A stretch of 36,781 bases of DNA. It comes from Botryllus schlosseri. Lineage: Eukaryota > Chordata > Ascidiacea > Stolidobranchia > Styelidae. The stretch is taken from positions 1-36,781 of the forward strand of contig ATSW01014664.1 of NCBI GenBank assembly GCA_000444245.1, given 5' to 3'. Below the pieces are notes generated by a model. The model saw nothing but the letters and a program-made list of their open reading frames with translations. It was not told the DNA's origin and did not search any database. Both the position numbers and the translations under genes were made by a program. Positions 32,183-36,781 of this stretch are shown here, piece after piece (position 1 is the stretch's first letter; every line of letters starts with the position of its first letter).

Positions 32183-32535
32183 CAGTGGCGGCTCGTCCTA
32201 TAGGGCAACTGGGGCATTGCCCCACCTAAAATTCTGTTTAATAGCAATTCTTTACCATTTATAGACGCACCGAAATCACAGCGAAAATCGTATTCTTCTT
32301 GTCCTTTCGCTTGTAAATGCCCATATATAGCGAAGTCTCTGCGAAAATCGAATTCTCTTCCGTGTTTTCGATTTGCGAATGCCTAGCCGGGGCATGCCCC
32401 GGTAGCTCTCATAACAAGCTTTCACTGTCTATTCTCTCAAAGCCGCGCACAATAAAGAAACGGTGATTAACTCTCTCCTATTCATAAAATTACCGAGCAA
32501 CCGGGGCAACATAGCCTAGTTGCCCTTAAGGTGTG
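32183..32535. mobile_element. hAT-like element, degenerate right end
   Basis: It starts CAGTGGCGGCTCGTCC, a common hAT terminus, with TAGGGCAACTGGGGCATTGC just inside. Near 32510-32530 the inverted GGGCAACTAGGC and TTGCCCC words recur. The outermost right end is not preserved. Confidence 0.5.
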
Positions 32536-32670
32536 ATGTAACAATCGTATCTATATCTGAACCCGGTTACCGTCATATGCTTTGTGTCGATCTTTGCTGG
32601 TATAGGTCGATTTTGATGGTGTTTCACTCCATGATAATTCTTGAAACTTGGTATGTCATGTCGTGATGGT

Positions 32671-32920
32671 CATCATCATCATTGGTTTATTAGCAATTTT
32701 ATCAGTTCAATACACCACAAAAATGCGATACAATGAAAAGACAGGAAGATGTCGAAGCGACAAGGAGTAGTCTATGGAATCTGACACCCACCTTGGCCTA
32801 GGCGATGTAAAGAGGAGGCATGCACACTGAATGAAAGTAAAGAAGATAGTATAGAAAAAGAATGCGACAAGAAATAGGGCGGCATGTCATGGGAAGCGAG
32901 ATCGATAGGTCAGTCGTGGT
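32671..32920 (-). mobile_element. LINE-type 3' tail, copy 2
   Basis: Direct copy of 27733-27989 with few differences, including the ATG-repeat end (on the minus strand) and the TGGGTGTC block. Confidence 0.7.
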
Positions 32921-32971
32921 ATTTAACACTGTCCTAAGTTTCAGGGTTTCTACTCAAAGTTTAGGGTAGTG

Positions 32972-33233
32972 ATAGGCCTTTTGCAGGACTTCGATCACGT
33001 GACTAGATACGCATAGCAACAACAAATTGGTTAGCAAGCTACTTTCTCGCGCACCTGCTTCAGTGCTAAATATCGCATAGTGTACTGTTGATTTCTGGTT
33101 GTAAACGTTTCGGAAATTTGTTGTAGAAGTCATCAGAGAATCACCTATGCTAGATGTCAATCATGTACAAAGCATTTCGACTGATATCGTCAGAATTACG
33201 CAGAAATCCATCGGTAACGTAGTCGTATTACGG
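32972..33233 (+). repeat. 262-bp inverted repeat, left arm
   Basis: Its complement lies at 36282-36543 at the same length, with about 11 differences by eye. All differences are in the inner 85 bp or so, and the outer 175 bp look identical. A 69-codon frame is conserved in both arms simply because the DNA is. Confidence 0.88.
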
Positions 33234-33260
33234 TACTCAACTCTGATCATATGTACTTAA

Positions 33261-34080
33261 ATTGGCACTTCTTCGTTATTCCCCACACATCGGAAAAATG
33301 ATCCCCATGACACCAATAAATGCTTCCCCATGAACATAAACAGAAAAATTTCTAAACGTCAAAATGAATTGTTTTTCGCGTTGGGGTGGGGTTGACGGAT
33401 ATTAGGGATGGGGCAGGGGGATATTAGGGTTGGGATATCTTAAGATTAGGGTCGGGAGATATTAGGGACGGGGAAGGGATAGTAGGTTAGGGTTAGGATA
33501 TCCTAAGATTAGGGATGGGGAGGGGGATCTTAGCATGGTTCAGGTTAAAGGTTGGGATACACGAAGATCAGGGATGGGGGAATATTAGGGTGGGTTAGGT
33601 TAGGATATCCTAGGATGAGGGAGGGGATATTAGGGTTAGGTTAGGATGAGGGAGGGGATATTAGGGTTAGGTTAGGATATCTTAGGCATGAGGGTGGGTT
33701 AGGATAACCTAAGATAAGGGTGGGTTTTAGCGTCAACGATGGGGTTAGGATATCCTAAGGTTAGGGTTGGGGGTGATGATGACAATATTCCCAACCCTAA
33801 TCTTGGGATACCCTGACCCCAAATTTATCCCTAAGCTTGGGATACCCTACCTCAACCTTGGCCATAACCTACCCTAGCACCCACGTCCCGCAACCCTACC
33901 CTAATATTCCCTTCCCCGACCCTAATATCTCCCAGCCGACCCTAACATTCCCCTAACCCTAATCCCAACGCGAAAAACAATTCATTTTGACGTTCATAAA
34001 TTTTCACATGTTCATGGAAATCATTTATTTGTTTCATGGTGATCACTTCTGGATGTGTGGGGAATAACGAAGAAGTGCCC
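33261..34080. mobile_element. TTAA-flanked foldback element with GGGTTAGG-type minisatellite
   Basis: TTAA occurs at both edges (33257-33260, 34081-34084). The arms of about 110 bp begin GGCACTTCTTCGTTATTCCC and include GTCAAAATGAATTG and TTTTTCGCG. Between them is a degenerate GGATATTAGGGTTAGG array on one side and its complement (33780-33965) on the other, so the whole 820 bp can fold. The TTAA flanks suggest piggyBac ancestry, although the ends do not start CCC. Confidence 0.82.
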
Positions 34081-34084
34081 TTAA

Positions 34085-34560
34085 ATTTATGCATTTGAAG
34101 TAAAGCGATTGGCTTATATTCTGGTAAGAGTATTTGTTAGTTCAAGCAGTACTATTTGTCTGTTGTGGAGCCTGATTTTGGATGGAAGATATGGCTGAAG
34201 CAGCCGGGACCCGCAAGGATCAGGATATACTGTCTGCTGGTTTGGGTGCTGGGGTGCTGCTATAAAACAAATGTTGCTGAACACATCGGAAGTATCTTTT
34301 GGGAGAACCTGCCGTCAAGACTAAGCAAATCAGTGCACTTTATTGTTGCCTTATACAATGCCAATTTTATTACCACTACTTCGCAACTGCGATTGAAGTG
34401 GATTTGGCAAATCACACTCGATTTTGAATAATAGTTGATGTCACATATGTGCGATATTTAGCGAACTAAGGGAAGTAACTATCATATAACTCTTAGAGCA
34501 GCTCAAACGCAGTGACAAGATCGGTCATCCTATAGCCTACCCAGACGTGGTCAACGTGGT
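34085..34560. other. no clear feature
   Basis: A 91-codon plus-strand frame (34156-34431) has no family marks and lies within the region bracketed by the inverted repeat. Confidence 0.3.
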
Positions 34561-35038
34561 CATTGTTGGGAACCGAGTAGAAGCAATGCCTTAATTTATA
34601 CTCCAGTACAAGTAGCACTAATTACTTCCAGGACAGTACTTCAAGTGGAAGTAGAAATGAATTTCTGAAAAGCGGTCAAGAAATTCGTTACATGAAGTAG
34701 ATTTGGTTGAGGGTCACATAGTTTTAGAAATTGATGCCTTGTGACAACTGTAAACATTGCATGTTGCATCTTCTTGATCAACGCAAAAGGGTGATGACAC
34801 CACAAATAAGTGCAATTTTCAAAAATTAATTTAGTTACCGTGGTACTGGGGCTATTTTACCCAGTTGTTATGACAACCTCACGCTTGAAGGGGATGCAAT
34901 CATGCGCCAAAGCTACTTTCTAGTTGACAAAATCCCAAACCTGACAAAAAGTACTACCTAAAAAGTGTCAAGTAGAAGTGGAAGTAGCCTAAACTCATAA
35001 TGACGCTAGTACTCAGGTAAAATAGTACTTCGTTGCTG
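34561..35038. mobile_element. possible hAT element with AAGTACTT-rich ends
   Basis: The left end CATTGTTGGGAACCGAGTAG and the inverted right end CAGCAACGAAGTACT are loosely related. Both subterminal parts are full of AGTACTT/AAGTAGAAGTGG words, as in the CAGTGTTGGG...AGTAACT hAT families. The target duplication is not visible. Confidence 0.42.
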
Positions 35039-36281
35039 ACCCCCTCTGTGTATTGGCTCATCCAACTAAGAAACATCCTCTAAAGATGACTAACATTGTT
35101 TCTTTCGCATTGACTCCGTAATATTCTGAACTTATGATATTCTTTGATTCATTGAATTGACAAATAAACTTGCAAAGAAGATGGATTTATTAATTTTTGT
35201 GCATTCGATACTCAGAGCATAAGAAATAGTTGAAGAAAAATGGATGTTAACCTTATCAAGTTCAATAACTGCCGAGACTGTTATGCCTATGTATTTTCCT
35301 CTACCTCCATAGCCACTTGTCTAGACATATTCATAGCATCCACGGAAGAGCGCTTGTCTTGCTGTACACAAATGAAATATCATTTTCAAAGCAGACATCA
35401 ACATCGGGAAAGAAGTTCAGGACAGTTAGTCAGTGGTCAGATCATCTGCTGACATTTTCTGTTGGCATGAAACCACGCTGCCACCGCATAACCAAATTTT
35501 ATGTGGTGATAATAATTGGCTCCAGGTTAAATTCTTGACGAGGGCATCATCAATTTCTTAGTTGCCTATGTTCGGCTCTCTTGGCATAATCCATCAGATC
35601 ATTATTCCGTATGCATGTGGTATAGCCATATGTCTTGAAACTCAAGATATTTGCACTGTGCCATAGAGTGAAGTAATCCAATCCAGGCAATCAATCAAGT
35701 AATCCAGGCCCCGGGACAGTTTGTTTCACCCTCAATTGGAGCTGATGATCATTTTCCTTCGGGTAGTGGCACTTGGCAGCATGACAGAATGATCAATAAC
35801 TTGTAATATAGGTGTAGAGGTCTCAACATTTTGAATTGTTCAACCGAGAAGTCATACAATAGCTTAGGATATTTAATATATATATGGTATGTAGCACATT
35901 GCATGAATTCATAACACATCAACGTACTGGCACTGGCAGTCATTGTCTCTTAGGCTTAAAAATAGCAGTATCCTATATTGCAATCGATATCAATCATCAA
36001 AATGCTGCAATGATTACCAACTACCGCTACAATACAACTATAGTATACTATCCACACCTAACTTAATGCTGCAATTAATATCACGCAGTCAATGTCCTGC
36101 AATGTCGAATTTTGTGTCATAAAATCATAGTTGACTACCAAATAACGGCTACAATGTCGATCATTTTGACGCAAGGAGTTTACATAGTTCATGAATCAAA
36201 GACATCCAACATATTTGAATCCTTGCGCATCTCCATGACGCTTGCGAACGTTTACAGCCCGAAAACAATAATATACTGTAT
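35039..36281. other. unannotated stretch
   Basis: Only short frames and a weakly repeated ATGCTGCAAT motif near 36001-36075 are seen. No gene is recognised. Confidence 0.3.
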
Positions 36282-36543
36282 CCGAAATACGGCTACGTTA
36301 ACGACGGATTTCTGCGTAATTCTGACGATATCATTCTATGTGCTTTGTACAGGATTGACATCTAGCATAGGTAAATCTCTGATGACTTCTACAACAAATT
36401 TCCGAAACGTTTACAACCAGAAATCAACAGTACACTATGCGATATTTAGCACTGAAGCAGGTGCGCGAGAAAGTAGCTTGCTAACCAATTTGTTGTTGCT
36501 ATGCGTATCTAGTCACGTGATCGAAGTCCTGCAAAAGGCCTAT
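36282..36543 (-). repeat. 262-bp inverted repeat, right arm
   Basis: Complement of 32972-33233. A 182-codon plus-strand frame (36112-36660) crosses it, but half of that frame is repeat DNA and no domain is recognised. Confidence 0.88.
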
Positions 36544-36781
36544 TCCGTTTCCGAAGTTGAGTGTGTGCTGATCCGTCATGTATCGCAAACAGATTTTACT
36601 CAAAAGTCGGTATTGGTGTCCATTGATTTTGACGATGTTCCATACCGAGATCGGTCATGACATTTGGTACGGTGAGTCTTAATGTTAGTATCGAACGCTG
36701 TACCAAGTTTCAAGTTTGTCACTGAACTATGTTAGTGGTAATTTCGTTTCCTAAGTCGAGTGAGAGCTGACTCGTCATTTA
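36544..36781 (+). repeat. degenerate tandem repeat, about 200-bp period, cut by the window edge
   Basis: CCGTTTCCGAAGTTGAGTG with TGCTGATCCGTCATGTA at about 36546 recurs as TCGTTTCCTAAGTCGAGTG with AGCTGACTCGTCATTTA at about 36745. Only one period and a bit is visible. Confidence 0.5.

Noticed and set aside
32972-36543. long terminal repeat element
   Set aside because: The repeats are inverted, not direct, and no retroviral-type coding sequence was recognised between them.
36112-36660. 182-codon plus-strand open frame as a gene
   Set aside because: Half of it is the 262-bp inverted repeat and the rest has no recognisable domain. Conservation between arms reflects recent DNA duplication.

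Overview
The window looks like TE-rich, AT-rich DNA from an invertebrate animal, most likely an invertebrate deuterostome such as an ascidian tunicate. This is inferred from the spliced secreted pentraxin genes, TTAGGG-like minisatellite units, a tRNA-headed SINE and many short non-autonomous hAT and piggyBac elements. There is no bacterial operon structure, and no rRNA, CRISPR array or virus-like element was recognised. The species is not proven by anything I can read.

The clear protein-coding content is two paralogous secreted pentraxins, converging tail to tail about 11.7 kb apart. The first (+, 10030-17129) can be assembled as five phase-compatible exons: signal peptide, a short Cys pair, a helical linker, a polar linker and the pentraxin domain, 317 residues in all. 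The second (-, 29481-28841) shows its single pentraxin-domain exon, with the same phase-1 acceptor and the same cysteine plan; its upstream exons were not found with confidence. Weaker candidate exons lie at 585-1294 (-), 1973-2054 (+), 19601-19946 (+) and 25628-25715 (+).

The rest is mostly transposon debris. Elements with terminal inverted repeats and 8-bp target duplications (hAT type) lie at 1366-1970, 2854-3229, 11188-12049, 14291-16415, 22409-23929 (with another at 22506-23338 inside it) and 26999-27640. TTAA-type elements lie at 3288-3856, 26254-26847 and probably 33261-34080. A foldback element is at 4121-4794, and a perfect 66-bp palindrome built from hAT ends at 20501-20566. A LINE remnant with RNase H and a Zn-knuckle tail (15212-16077) shares its 3' tail with the local tRNA-SINE family (6412-6642, 18511-19056), which suggests a LINE/SINE partnership. 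Two copies of another LINE-type 3' tail lie at 27733-27989 and 32671-32920. A 262-bp inverted repeat (32972-33233 and 36282-36543) brackets the last 3.5 kb.

Several of these elements sit inside the introns of the first pentraxin gene, two of them ending within about 55 bp of an exon. The gene's 7-kb span is therefore largely built from insertions.
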